A program made the position numbers and the translations under genes. A DNA stretch of 64,000 nt from Tenuifilum sp. 4138str (GTDB lineage Bacteria; Bacteroidota; Bacteroidia; Bacteroidales; Tenuifilaceae): contig NZ_JBGCUE010000012.1 of NCBI RefSeq assembly GCF_041102575.1, positions 61,048 through 125,047 on the forward strand. The letters run 5' to 3'. Below, piece after piece: positions 35,781 through 44,397 of this stretch (positions are counted from its first letter, which is position 1; every line of letters begins with the position of its first letter). The notes under the pieces are model-generated. The model had not been told where the DNA came from. It saw only the letters and a list, made by a program, of their open reading frames with translations, and made no database searches.

Positions 35781-36332
35781 ATGAGCTCGAATATTAAGGT
35801 ACAAAGAATTTGCCAACATTGCGGAATGGAGTTTACCGCTCGTACCACAGTAACGAAGTACTGTTCCGATAAATGCAGCAAGGCAGCATACAAGGCACGC
35901 ATTAGAGCCGAAAAGGTGCAAAAGTCAAACGTTGAAACCTTGCAAGTAAAAACAAAACCGATTGAGGAACTGAAAGCCAAAGAGTTTTTGACTGTTCAGG
36001 AAGTTGCTCGCTTGCTTAATTGCTCAGTACGCACAACTTACTACTACATTAAAACCGGTAAAATAAGAGCCGTAAACTTAGGGCAAAGACTAACAAGGGT
36101 AAAGCGTTCCGAAATTGATAAACTCTTTGAGCACCCCCAACTGGAGCAACCTAAACCCAAAACAAAGCAATTTGATATTTCAGACTGTTACACCATTAGC
36201 GAAGTAATGGAAAAGTACAGCATTTCGAGAACTGCATTGCAGCACCTCATTAAACGGGAAAACATTCCAAAGATAAATAAGGGTTGGTACGTTTTTGTAC
36301 CCAAAACCATTATTGAAAGGTTATTGACGTAA
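35781..36332 (+). CDS. zinc-finger / helix-turn-helix DNA-binding protein
   Basis: A 183-residue protein. The N-terminal Cys pairs CQHC (11-14) and CSDKC (28-32) should bind zinc. Two excisionase/MerR-like HTH segments follow ([20 protein letters not shown] and [20 protein letters not shown]). This type of protein commonly precedes tyrosine recombinases in Bacteroidota elements and may be the excisionase or a regulator. It is first in the element, 56 nt before the recombinase. Confidence 0.8.
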   Translation: MSSNIKVQRICQHCGMEFTARTTVTKYCSDKCSKAAYKARIRAEKVQKSNVETLQVKTKPIEELKAKEFLTVQEVARLLNCSVRTTYYYIKTGKIRAVNLGQRLTRVKRSEIDKLFEHPQLEQPKPKTKQFDISDCYTISEVMEKYSISRTALQHLIKRENIPKINKGWYVFVPKTIIERLLT

Positions 36333-36387
36333 AAAGTTTTTTTCAGGAAGTAACTTTAATAACTTTAGTAACTAAACACAAAGGACA

Positions 36388-37545
36388 ATGTTAACAAAAG
36401 TTAAACTCAGAAAAAGGAAAATTAGTGCCGGACGTTTAAGCCTTTACCTTGACTTTTACCCGCCAATACCACACCCTAAAACAGGCACGCCCACAAGAAG
36501 GGAATTTTTAGGGCTTTACATTTTTGAGAAACCCAAAACACCGTTTGACAAACAGCATAATTCGGAAACCCTGAAAATAGCGGAAAGCATACGCCAAAAG
36601 CGGGAAAACTTTTTGAATAAACCTGAAATTTACTGCGAATTCGAAAGGGAGCAGTTACATAAAAAAGAATTAGGCGAACAAAACTTTATAGAGTACTTCA
36701 GAAAATTAGCCAATAAGCGAAAAGCAAGTAATTACGATAACTGGATTTCAGCACTCAACTATATTGAAGCATTTACCAACGGTATGTTGAGGTTTGCAGA
36801 CCTTAACGAAAAGTTTTTAGAGGACTTTAAAGAATTCCTACTTACAACGAAAAGTAAGAAAAGCGAAAAAACGACGCTTTCACAAAATTCAGCCGTTTCG
36901 TATTTCAATAAAGTAAAAGCAGCATTAAAACAAGCCTATAAAGACGGCATATTGCAAACCGACCTAAACGCCAAAATAAGCCCAATTAAACCAACCGAAA
37001 CAAATAGGGAATACTTAACCCTTGACGAGTTAAATAGACTTGCAAAAACGCCCTGTAGTAACGATTTATTGAAACGTGCTGCACTGTTTTCAGCCCTTAC
37101 AGGGTTGAGGTTTTCAGACATTCAAAAAATGGTTTGGGGCGAACTTGAATACATTGAAGGACAAGGCTATTACCTAAATTTTAGGCAAAAGAAAACCAAA
37201 AACGTTGAGGTTTTACCTATTTCAGAACAAGCGTACGGGATTACAAAGGGCAAGAAAAACCCAAATGATATGCCACAAGACAAGCCAGTATTTGATGGGC
37301 TTAAATATTCTGCTTACTATAACAAACACCTTTCTCAATGGATCGATGCAGCCGGAATAACTAAAAACATAACTTTTCATTGTTTCCGGCACACATTCGC
37401 AACGCTTCAACTCTTTAATGGAACCGATATTTACACGGTTTCCAAAATGTTAGGACACAAAGACCTAAAAACGACACAGGTATACGCAAAGATTGTGGAC
37501 GAGGCAAAACGCAAAGCAGCCAATAAAATTAAGTTAGATATGTAA
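36388..37545 (+). CDS. tyrosine recombinase (integrase)
   Basis: A 385-residue phage-type integrase. An arm-binding N-terminal part (~1-95) and SAM-like core-binding domain (~100-200) precede the catalytic domain. Catalytic residues are visible: R241 in TGLRFSD, the Lys in RQKKTKN, H331-x2-R334 in HCFRHTF, H357 in MLGHKD, and Y366. All are present, so it should be active. It presumably cuts within the 18-bp mnmE repeat. The typical Bacteroidota integrase length fits. Confidence 0.95.
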   Translation: MLTKVKLRKRKISAGRLSLYLDFYPPIPHPKTGTPTRREFLGLYIFEKPKTPFDKQHNSETLKIAESIRQKRENFLNKPEIYCEFEREQLHKKELGEQNFIEYFRKLANKRKASNYDNWISALNYIEAFTNGMLRFADLNEKFLEDFKEFLLTTKSKKSEKTTLSQNSAVSYFNKVKAALKQAYKDGILQTDLNAKISPIKPTETNREYLTLDELNRLAKTPCSNDLLKRAALFSALTGLRFSDIQKMVWGELEYIEGQGYYLNFRQKKTKNVEVLPISEQAYGITKGKKNPNDMPQDKPVFDGLKYSAYYNKHLSQWIDAAGITKNITFHCFRHTFATLQLFNGTDIYTVSKMLGHKDLKTTQVYAKIVDEAKRKAANKIKLDM

Positions 37546-37566
37546 ACGCTTAAATCATAATGGACT

Positions 37567-38487
37567 ATGGACTATTTAGAAATCATACTGCGTGGTTATT
37601 TCAATGAATACGACTGTGAAGCCTTAGACAAGTACTTTTTTAGGGAATATAAGAAAGCTGAGAAAGAGCAATTTTATGAAGCCGAACAATTTTTTACGGG
37701 TTGCATGAACGCATTAAAAAAACTTGAACAGGGTATAAGCGAAAAGTTATACCGACGGAAAAATGAACTCTACCTGATGCTAAATGCAGCCGAAAATGGA
37801 TTTCTAACTTACACCGATTTGGAAGGCAAAACGGTTGAGCAGAAGCGCAGGGAAACGATAGAGTATTGTACAAAAGAACTTGAGTACATTGAAAAGGAAG
37901 GGAAAAATATAACGCCGATAGAGTTCGGCTATAAAGGTATGTTTTACCGGATTAACAAACAAGGTTTAGATGTAATAGCAACAGCAATTAGCAAGGCGTT
38001 TCAGGAAACTCAACCAAAAAATGAAGCGTTGCAACCTCAACCGATTGCTAAACAAAAACCAGAACCGAACAGAAAATCGATAATATTCAAAAACAACGAA
38101 ACGATAAAAAAAATACATTCTGAACTTAAGGGTTATTTCACAAACAAGGAAAAGGAATTATTAAAAGTCTTACAAGGCGAACAGTTAAGCGAAATGCTTT
38201 TATTCCCTCATAACCAAAACAAATTTGTTGAGGTTTTTAGGCGACTCAAATACAACGGATTTTTGTTGAATAACGATACTGAAATAAGGGATTGGATTTG
38301 TAAAACATTTATGTTTATTAAAAAAGGATATTCAGAACCCCAACCGTTTAAAGAAAATACTGTTTGGGATATTCTTAACAAGGGCAAAGGCGAACCGGGC
38401 AAAAAGGAACGAATTTGTATTTCTGAATGGTTACCTTACAAATCCCCCTCACAATTGGAAAAGGAAACTGAAAACGAAAAAATATAA
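37567..38487 (+). CDS. element protein of unknown function
   Basis: A 306-residue cytoplasmic protein, rich in Lys and Glu, with no signal or membrane segment. The N-terminal half is strongly helical (EYDCEALDKYFFREYKKAEK). The C-terminal part (from ~190, FKNNETIKKIHSELKGYFTN) could be a DNA-binding winged-helix domain, by look only. It lies 21 nt after the integrase and probably shares its transcript. Confidence 0.7.
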   Translation: MDYLEIILRGYFNEYDCEALDKYFFREYKKAEKEQFYEAEQFFTGCMNALKKLEQGISEKLYRRKNELYLMLNAAENGFLTYTDLEGKTVEQKRRETIEYCTKELEYIEKEGKNITPIEFGYKGMFYRINKQGLDVIATAISKAFQETQPKNEALQPQPIAKQKPEPNRKSIIFKNNETIKKIHSELKGYFTNKEKELLKVLQGEQLSEMLLFPHNQNKFVEVFRRLKYNGFLLNNDTEIRDWICKTFMFIKKGYSEPQPFKENTVWDILNKGKGEPGKKERICISEWLPYKSPSQLEKETENEKI

Positions 38488-38494
38488 AAAAACT

Positions 38495-38541
38495 ATACCC
38501 CAAATATACCCCATAGCATAAATGGGTATTGATTGGGGTAT
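38495..38541. promoter_or_regulatory. nested inverted repeat before the second HTH gene
   Basis: ATACCCCAA (38495-38503) pairs with TTGGGGTAT (38533-38541), enclosing a near-copy ATACCCCAT / ATGGGTAT. It is followed by TTTTT. It could be a terminator of the integrase transcript or an operator for the replication genes. Confidence 0.6.
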
Positions 38542-38588
38542 TTTTCGCATTATTTATTTGCAGCAGTAACAATAAAAACTGTTGCAAA

Positions 38589-38924
38589 ATGAACAATCCA
38601 TTTGAAACTATCGAGGAAAGGTTGAGCGTTATCGAAAAATTACTGCTTGACCTTAAACGCAATCCCAAAACGATTGAAACCCCAGAGCAACCCGAAAGGC
38701 TTTTGACTGTTTATGAAGCAGCCGAATTCCTAAGCCTTACGGTGCCGACTATTTACAGCAAGGTAAGCAAAGGCGAATTGCCGGTAATGAAAAGGGGCAA
38801 GCGTTTGTATTTTTCAGCAAATGAACTTACTGAGTACTTAAAGGCAGGGCGTAAAAAGTCAAATTCTGAAATTGAAAAGGAAGCCGAAGCATACCTAAAA
38901 AAGAAAGGGGGGCGCCATGAATAA
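38589..38924 (+). CDS. helix-turn-helix protein (excisionase/MerR-like)
   Basis: A 111-residue protein. After a short coiled coil (ERLSVIEKLLLDLKRN) comes a HTH_17-type domain, LLTVYEAAEFLSLTVPTIYS then VSKGELPVMKRGKRLYF. ATG 38589 is chosen over an upstream in-frame ATG that would add an unlikely Cys-rich stretch. It overlaps the next gene by 8 bp. Probably controls the replication genes or excision. Confidence 0.82.
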   Translation: MNNPFETIEERLSVIEKLLLDLKRNPKTIETPEQPERLLTVYEAAEFLSLTVPTIYSKVSKGELPVMKRGKRLYFSANELTEYLKAGRKKSNSEIEKEAEAYLKKKGGRHE

Positions 38925-39222
38925 CTCACAGAACCTCCCAAAACACAAAGGACAATACAAAAGTAATGGATTACGCCCACAAATCAAAATTGTTTTTCAG
39001 GCGTTTTACAACCAACCCAAAACTATGTTGATGGTTGCGGTTGAAACAGGTATTTTACGGGCTAATATTTGCCGTTACGTTGCGGAACTGCAAAAGCAAA
39101 ATCGCATTAGCATAGTACGCAAAGGGTTTTGTCCAATATCAAAACATAGAGCAGGGTTTTACACTACAAACCCCGAGCTGTTCTCAACCATTGTTGAACC
39201 CTCAAATACTGTTAAGCCATGA
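38917..39222 (+). CDS. small winged-helix-like element protein
   Basis: A 101-residue protein. The central part (MLMVAVETGILRANICRYVA then ELQKQNRISIVRKG) resembles a winged helix-turn-helix. It overlaps the HTH gene upstream and the ATPase gene downstream (4 bp), so the three are co-translated. Likely a DNA-binding accessory factor for replication; no specific family known to me. Confidence 0.75.
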   Translation: MNNSQNLPKHKGQYKSNGLRPQIKIVFQAFYNQPKTMLMVAVETGILRANICRYVAELQKQNRISIVRKGFCPISKHRAGFYTTNPELFSTIVEPSNTVKP

Positions 39223-40295
39223 AACTTGCACCTGTATTTGACGACCTCAACAACCCATTAGAACAACCAAAAGTTTGGCTTAATCATTTTGACGTACTGG
39301 AGCAAAAACGCAAAGAAACATTACAGAACAAAGGGCTTTTTAAAATGATGACAGCCAACGAATGGTTGGAGTTTGCAAAAACAAGTCCAATACCAGAAAT
39401 GCTATTTGACAAATTTTGGCACGAAGGCGAAATATGTATTTTATTTTCAGATAGCAATTTAGGAAAATCAATTTTAGCCGTTCAAATTGCCGATAGTATA
39501 AGCAGGGGGCAACAAATACCCGGCTTTAAAATGGAAGCTCCAGCGCAAAAAGTATTGTATTTTGATTTTGAACTTTCACCCAAACAATTTGAAGTAAGAT
39601 ATTCCGTAAAAAATGAAGCTCTAAAGGTTTTTGAAAACCATTATCAATTTGACAAAAGTAATTTTTTAAGAGTTGAAATAAACCCGGAAGCCGAACCGCC
39701 AACGGAAACCACCTTTGAAAATTATCTTAATCAATCATTAGAGCAAAGCATTGTTGAAACAGGGGCGAAAATCTTAATCATTGATAATATTACATACCTC
39801 AAAAATGAAACGGAACGTTCAAAAGATGCTTTACCCTTAATGAAATATTTGAAGGCGTTAAAAAGCAAATACGGACTTTCAATTTTAGCACTTGCACACA
39901 CACCTAAACGTGATTTAAGCCGACCAATAACCCAAAATGATTTAGGCGGTAGTAAAATGCTTTACAATTTTGTTGACAGTTGTTTCGCAATAGGGCAAAG
40001 CAATACCGATAAAAATTTGAGATACATAAAGCAGATTAAAGCCCGAAATACGGAAATGATTTACGATACTGAAAACGTAATTGTTTGTCAAATTAACAAG
40101 CCGTACAATTTCCTTGCGTTTGAGTTTTTGGGATTTGGTGCAGAGCGGGAACACCTTAAACAAGTAACAGAAAAAGAACGCGAAAGCATTATTGAACAAG
40201 TAAAGGAATTGAGTAAAAAAGGATGTTCACAAAGGCAAATTTCAACTGAATTGGGTATTTCATTAGGAGCAGTAAATAAGTATTTGAAAATGTAA
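39219..40295 (+). CDS. RepA-like AAA ATPase (putative replicative helicase)
   Basis: A 358-residue RecA-fold ATPase of the RSF1010 RepA/AAA_25 kind. It has a Walker A-like SDSNLGKS (~78-85), Walker B KILIIDNITYL, and a sensor region ILALAHTPKRD. A C-terminal HTH (GCSQRQISTELGISLGAVNK) is added. Such proteins unwind plasmid or element DNA. It is directly followed by a symmetric repeat array and then a primase-like gene, which together look like a replication module. Confidence 0.82.
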   Translation: MKLAPVFDDLNNPLEQPKVWLNHFDVLEQKRKETLQNKGLFKMMTANEWLEFAKTSPIPEMLFDKFWHEGEICILFSDSNLGKSILAVQIADSISRGQQIPGFKMEAPAQKVLYFDFELSPKQFEVRYSVKNEALKVFENHYQFDKSNFLRVEINPEAEPPTETTFENYLNQSLEQSIVETGAKILIIDNITYLKNETERSKDALPLMKYLKALKSKYGLSILALAHTPKRDLSRPITQNDLGGSKMLYNFVDSCFAIGQSNTDKNLRYIKQIKARNTEMIYDTENVIVCQINKPYNFLAFEFLGFGAEREHLKQVTEKERESIIEQVKELSKKGCSQRQISTELGISLGAVNKYLKM

Positions 40296-40300
40296 AATTT

Positions 40301-40366
40301 TTCACACCGTTCACACCGTTCACACCGTTCACGCGTGAACACCGTGAACACCGTGAACACCGTGAA
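40301..40366. repeat. symmetric 9-bp-period repeat array, putative replication origin
   Basis: Four TTCAC at 9-bp spacing (40301, 40310, 40319, 40328), then four GTGAA at 9-bp spacing (40335, 40344, 40353, 40362). The centre TTCACGCGTGAA is a perfect palindrome. The spacers are ACCG on the left and CACC on the right, so only the 5-mers are inverted. It starts 6 nt after the ATPase stop codon. Confidence 0.85.
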
Positions 40367-40382
40367 CGCAAAGTAAAGAAAA

Positions 40383-41804
40383 ATGAATACAGAACACCGA
40401 TATACATTAGAAAAAGGCAGTAAAAAGCACTATTGCCCCAATTGTAATAAAAAGACGTTTGTCCGGTACATAGATAGAAAAACAGGCGACTATTTACCCG
40501 AAAAGTATGGACGTTGCGACCGTGAAAGTAAATGTTCATATCACCTCAACCCCTATTTAGATGGATATGCAAAAATGATTTGGGAGCAAGAACAAAAAGT
40601 TACTGGAGTTACTAAAGTTACTGTTCAAAAACAAAATATTTTTCACACTCAACCCATACCCCAGCCCATTCCTGAACCTGTGTTTTTTGACTTTGAAACC
40701 TTTAAACAAACATTGCAACCCGAACGCTACGAAAAAAACACGTTTATTCAGAACCTGTTTTATAAGGTGCAATTTCCCTTTGATGTTGAAGACGTTACAA
40801 AAGTTATACAGTTATACCGGTTGGGTACGGTTGCAAGCGGTTACAGGGCAGGGGCAATTACTTTTCCTTTCATTGATATTAAAGGCAATGTAAGAGCCGT
40901 TCAGGTAAAGCAATTTGATGAACAGAACCACACCACAGGCACTGACTTTTTACACTCAATAATCGAAAGGCATTACGCCCGGAGCAATAAGCCCTTGCCT
41001 GAATGGTTAAAAGCATACACGAAACAGGATAAAATTATTACTTGTCTATTTGGCGAACACCTTTTAAGCAAATACCACAGCAACCCGGTTGCATTGGTTG
41101 AAGCCCCGAAAACAGCCGTTTACGGTACGTTATATTTTGGTTTACCTGAAACGCCCGAAAGTCTTGTTTGGTTGGCAGTTTACAACAAAAGCAGTTTCTC
41201 ATTTGACAAGCTGAAAGTATTACAAGGGCGTTTTGTGTATGTTTTCCCCGACCTATCAAATGACGGTAGCACCTTTAAAGAATGGGAAACCAAAGCCAAA
41301 GAATACGAAAGCCGTTTACACGGAACCCGTTTTATTTTTTCGAACTTACTGGAGCAGTTGGTACAAGACCAAGAAAAAGCAAAGGGCTACGATATTGCTG
41401 ATTACCTAATAAAACTGGACTGGCGACAATTCAGAAAATATAAAGACCATAAGCAAGAAACACCCCCAAAGGACGAACTCAACAAACCAAATCTGGACAA
41501 TTTGGACACAATAAAAGGAAATAGTATTCAAACGCAATTCCAAACGCGAACTGAACCATACAAGCAAATGGTTAATAAATCGAAAAGTTGGAGCGTTGAA
41601 ATAAATGAACTTGAAGACTACTTTTCAAAAATTGAATTACCGAAGACACCTATAAAACTTAACGAATTTACAACAATTTTAAACTGTGAACTTTTCATTG
41701 AAAGCCACATAAATACTATTAAAAAGCACAAAGGGAACAATACGTTCCTACCATATTTAGAGCGATTAAAGCAATTTAAACAACTATTACTTTCGGCAAA
41801 TTAG
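40383..41804 (+). CDS. zinc-finger Toprim-like primase protein
   Basis: A 473-residue protein. The N-terminal zinc-binding Cys set CPNC...CDRESKC (about residues 18-42) resembles the zinc ribbon of phage and plasmid primases. Around 235-330 the motifs ALVEAPKTA (Toprim Glu) and YVFPDLSNDG (acidic pair) fit a Toprim fold. This domain order, DUF6371-like, is common in Bacteroidota elements next to a RepA-like ATPase. It likely primes replication from the adjacent repeat array. The last ~90 residues are of unknown role. Confidence 0.78.
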   Translation: MNTEHRYTLEKGSKKHYCPNCNKKTFVRYIDRKTGDYLPEKYGRCDRESKCSYHLNPYLDGYAKMIWEQEQKVTGVTKVTVQKQNIFHTQPIPQPIPEPVFFDFETFKQTLQPERYEKNTFIQNLFYKVQFPFDVEDVTKVIQLYRLGTVASGYRAGAITFPFIDIKGNVRAVQVKQFDEQNHTTGTDFLHSIIERHYARSNKPLPEWLKAYTKQDKIITCLFGEHLLSKYHSNPVALVEAPKTAVYGTLYFGLPETPESLVWLAVYNKSSFSFDKLKVLQGRFVYVFPDLSNDGSTFKEWETKAKEYESRLHGTRFIFSNLLEQLVQDQEKAKGYDIADYLIKLDWRQFRKYKDHKQETPPKDELNKPNLDNLDTIKGNSIQTQFQTRTEPYKQMVNKSKSWSVEINELEDYFSKIELPKTPIKLNEFTTILNCELFIESHINTIKKHKGNNTFLPYLERLKQFKQLLLSAN

Positions 41805-41928
41805 AACCAGCCCTAAAGTCAATTTTTCCAGAATACCCAAAAGGCGCTTTGAACGCAAAAACATTTTGTTAAACATTTAAACCCGATGTTTATACATTTA
41901 CAATTTTAGCAAGGGTTTCAACCAAGTT

Positions 41929-41946
41929 TTGTACCTTATTTGTACC
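41929..41946. promoter_or_regulatory. putative recombinase/Xis arm sites, right end
   Basis: TTGTACC at 41929 and 41940, 11 bp apart and in the same orientation as the left pair; they end 40 bp before the right attachment repeat. Confidence 0.6.
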
Positions 41947-41985
41947 GCATAATATTTAATATGTTGATATACAAGTATAATTACT

Positions 41986-42003
41986 TTTTGTATAGGAAAG
42001 TAA
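41986..42003 (+). repeat. attachment site, right
   Basis: The second copy of the 18-bp mnmE end. It stops 1 bp before the convergent phosphatase stop codon. Confidence 0.9.
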
Positions 42004-42004
42004 T

Positions 42005-42868
42005 CTACCTTACCCGCATTTCCACAAAAACGGGCAAATGATCCGATGGAAACCTCTGCCTAAAGGCATCGTCGATATGGGCATGCCTTAAAATGTCAAT
42101 TTTATTGCTATCAACAAAGCAATAGTCAATCCTATCGGTAAGCGGGCTGCTATAATCGAACCCGTTCCAGGTACCCACTGGGCCGTAGTGCCCAATTGGT
42201 GACAAATCGTAAGTATCGGCAAAGTTTGATGTAACTGGAACTAATGAGCTATCAGTAGGAATCATATTGAAATCGCCGGTTATGACTACCGGCAAACCAT
42301 CGGCAATTGCTGTAATCCGGTTTACCAGCAGTCTGGCTGAATTTCTGCGTGCTTCCTTTCCCAAGTGGTCAAAGTGGGTGTTGAACAGAGCAAAGGTTTT
42401 TCCGCTTAACCTATCCTTAAAAATTGCCCAAGTGCAAACCCTTTTACAGGCAGCATCCCAACCAAGCGAAGGGGTATCGGGGGTTTCCGATAACCAAAAC
42501 GTTTTACTGAATAGCAGTTCGAACCTCTGGGTTCTGTAGATGATTGCCGAGTATTCACCTAGCGTATCGCCATCATCGCGGCCCACTCCAACAAAACCAT
42601 AACCGTTGAGCATCCCCGTTATATCAAGCAGCTGATGATGCAGCGCTTCCTGTACGTTCAGAATATCGATGTTGTAAAACTTAACCATTTGAGCAACATG
42701 TTCCTTACGGTATGGCCATGCATTCAGCCCATCGGCGGGGTTATCGAACCTTATGTTAAAACTCATCACCCTAAAGCTATCGTTTTTGTTCGAATTGCAA
42801 CCAACAGTAAAAAGTAGTGCAATAAACAAAACAGCAATACTGATATTGCTAAGTCTAAAATTTATCAT
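42005..42868 (-). CDS. endonuclease/exonuclease/phosphatase family lipoprotein
   Basis: A 287-residue EEP-fold protein with lipobox LLFTVGC (acceptor Cys ~24). It has family motifs VMSFNIRFDN, VQEALHHQLLD, FNTHFDHLG, VITGDFNMIP and SDHLPVFVEM, which hold the metal-binding Asn, Glu, Asp and His. It should hydrolyse phosphodiesters or phosphomonoesters (nucleic acid, sugar or inositol phosphates) in the periplasm or on the outer membrane. It ends 1 bp from the element's right attachment site. Confidence 0.9.
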   Translation of the reverse strand: MINFRLSNISIAVLFIALLFTVGCNSNKNDSFRVMSFNIRFDNPADGLNAWPYRKEHVAQMVKFYNIDILNVQEALHHQLLDITGMLNGYGFVGVGRDDGDTLGEYSAIIYRTQRFELLFSKTFWLSETPDTPSLGWDAACKRVCTWAIFKDRLSGKTFALFNTHFDHLGKEARRNSARLLVNRITAIADGLPVVITGDFNMIPTDSSLVPVTSNFADTYDLSPIGHYGPVGTWNGFDYSSPLTDRIDYCFVDSNKIDILRHAHIDDAFRQRFPSDHLPVFVEMRVR

Positions 42869-42988
42869 GGTTTCCAGAATTTTTCAATTAAATTCCCTAA
42901 AAATACATCAATTTTATTCCATTTTTACTAAAAAACTTGATTTTTTAAATGGTTGATTTGTATATTGTGAAGCATATTAATAACATCC

Positions 42989-44386
42989 ATGATAAGTTTT
43001 ATACTTAACGACAAGCCTGTAAACACCTCATGTAACCCGGGAATGAGTTTACTGGATTTTATCCGTTACGAGTCAAACCTACCCGGGACAAAAATTGGGT
43101 GCAGGGAGGGCGATTGCGGTGCCTGCACAGTACTTATAGGCGAACTTACAAACGATACAGTTGAATACCGAAGCGTTACATCGTGTTTGTACCCATTAAT
43201 CAACGCTCACGGTAAGCATGTTGTAACCATTGAGGGTATCAACTTAAGCAATACGCTTAGTCCGGTTCAGCAGGCAATGGCCGATAATGCCGCAACCCAG
43301 TGCGGATTTTGCACTCCCGGATTTGTTATGTCGTTCACCGCATTTTGCATGAACCACGAAGTTCCTACTACTGAGCGTGCCATTGAGGCAGTGGCCGGAA
43401 ACATATGCAGGTGTACCGGATACAAATCCATAGAGCGGGCTGCAGCCGATATTGCAAGGGTAATGCAGGAAAAGAGCATATCGAACCCCGTTGGTTGGCT
43501 TGTTGGCAAAGGCTTTCTACCCAACTACTTTCTGGAAGTTCCAGGTAAACTTAAGCAAATTAAGGCTTTGGATGATGAAAGCAGTAGCACCTCACAGCTG
43601 ATAGCCGGAGGAACCGACCTTATGGTTCAACGCCCCGAGAGTATCTACGAACAAAAAGTAAAATCGACCTTGGATGGATATCTCCCCAAGGAAATTACAT
43701 TAAACGATTGCACCTGCACCGTTGGCGGTGCAACCCGTGTGAGTGAACTGATTGCTTCAGCAGAGCTGATGGAGCGTTTCCCTCATCTTAAGGAGTACCT
43801 GATGCTGGTTTCGTCGGAGCCCATCAGGAACATGGCTACCATTGCGGGAAACATAGTGAACGCCTCGCCAATAGGTGATTTAAGTGTAATGCTATTGGCA
43901 TTAAATGCTCAAATAACCTCGCTTTCCGATGGCAAAACGCGCCAGCAACCGTTAACCCAGCTCTTTAAAGGGTACAAGCAACTGAACCTGAATGCTGGCG
44001 AGGTAATTCAGTACATCACCTTTGAGCTGCCAAAGAGCACTGCTCAATTCAGCTTTGAAAAGGTAAGCAAACGAAAATACCTTGATATTGCAAGCGTAAA
44101 CAGTGCAATGCTTATTGAAGTCGAGAACGGGAAGGTAAAAAAGTGCCGGATATCGGCAGGTGGGGTTGCCCCAATCCCTTTATATCTGCACCAAACATCA
44201 AACTATCTTACTGGCAAGGAAATCAATTCACAATCTGTAACCCAAGCAATAACAATTATGCACGATGAGATATCGCCCATTAGCGATATCCGGGGAACCG
44301 CAGAGTATAAGAAGTTGCTGTTAAAACAGCTTTTCCTGGCACACCTGCAAAAGTTTTTAGGGAAACAGTTTGAGCAGATTTATTAA
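42989..44386 (+). CDS. xdhA: xanthine dehydrogenase-like small subunit ([2Fe-2S] + FAD)
   Basis: A 465-residue fusion of the two-cluster domain and the FAD domain. The first cluster is CREGDCGACTV (from ~38), and the second has QCGFCTPGFVMS and ICRCTGY. The FAD-binding domain starts near 175 (IAGGTDLMVQ) and contains ATIAGNIVNASPIGD. Such subunits take electrons from the molybdenum centre and pass them to NAD+ or another acceptor. It is followed 11 nt later by the molybdenum subunit. Together they would oxidise xanthine, hypoxanthine or another N-heterocycle. Confidence 0.92.
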   Translation: MISFILNDKPVNTSCNPGMSLLDFIRYESNLPGTKIGCREGDCGACTVLIGELTNDTVEYRSVTSCLYPLINAHGKHVVTIEGINLSNTLSPVQQAMADNAATQCGFCTPGFVMSFTAFCMNHEVPTTERAIEAVAGNICRCTGYKSIERAAADIARVMQEKSISNPVGWLVGKGFLPNYFLEVPGKLKQIKALDDESSSTSQLIAGGTDLMVQRPESIYEQKVKSTLDGYLPKEITLNDCTCTVGGATRVSELIASAELMERFPHLKEYLMLVSSEPIRNMATIAGNIVNASPIGDLSVMLLALNAQITSLSDGKTRQQPLTQLFKGYKQLNLNAGEVIQYITFELPKSTAQFSFEKVSKRKYLDIASVNSAMLIEVENGKVKKCRISAGGVAPIPLYLHQTSNYLTGKEINSQSVTQAITIMHDEISPISDIRGTAEYKKLLLKQLFLAHLQKFLGKQFEQIY

Positions 44387-44397
44387 GGCTAACAGTG

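Larger units (their letters stand above)
35527..42003 (+). mobile_element. integrative element inserted at the 3' end of mnmE
   Basis: It is bounded by an 18-bp perfect direct repeat (35527-35544 and 41986-42003). Inside are seven + strand genes: Zn-finger/HTH protein, tyrosine recombinase, an unknown, two small HTH-type proteins, RepA-like ATPase, and primase-like Toprim protein. No relaxase, coupling protein or resistance cargo is visible. Without the element mnmE would directly abut the convergent phosphatase gene. Likely a small integrative element that replicates by its own module and may be mobilised or packaged by helpers. Confidence 0.88.

Noticed and set aside
40301..40366. Short repeats that could suggest a CRISPR array
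   Set aside because: The unit is only 9 bp with 4-bp spacers, the halves are inverted, and no cas genes are near.
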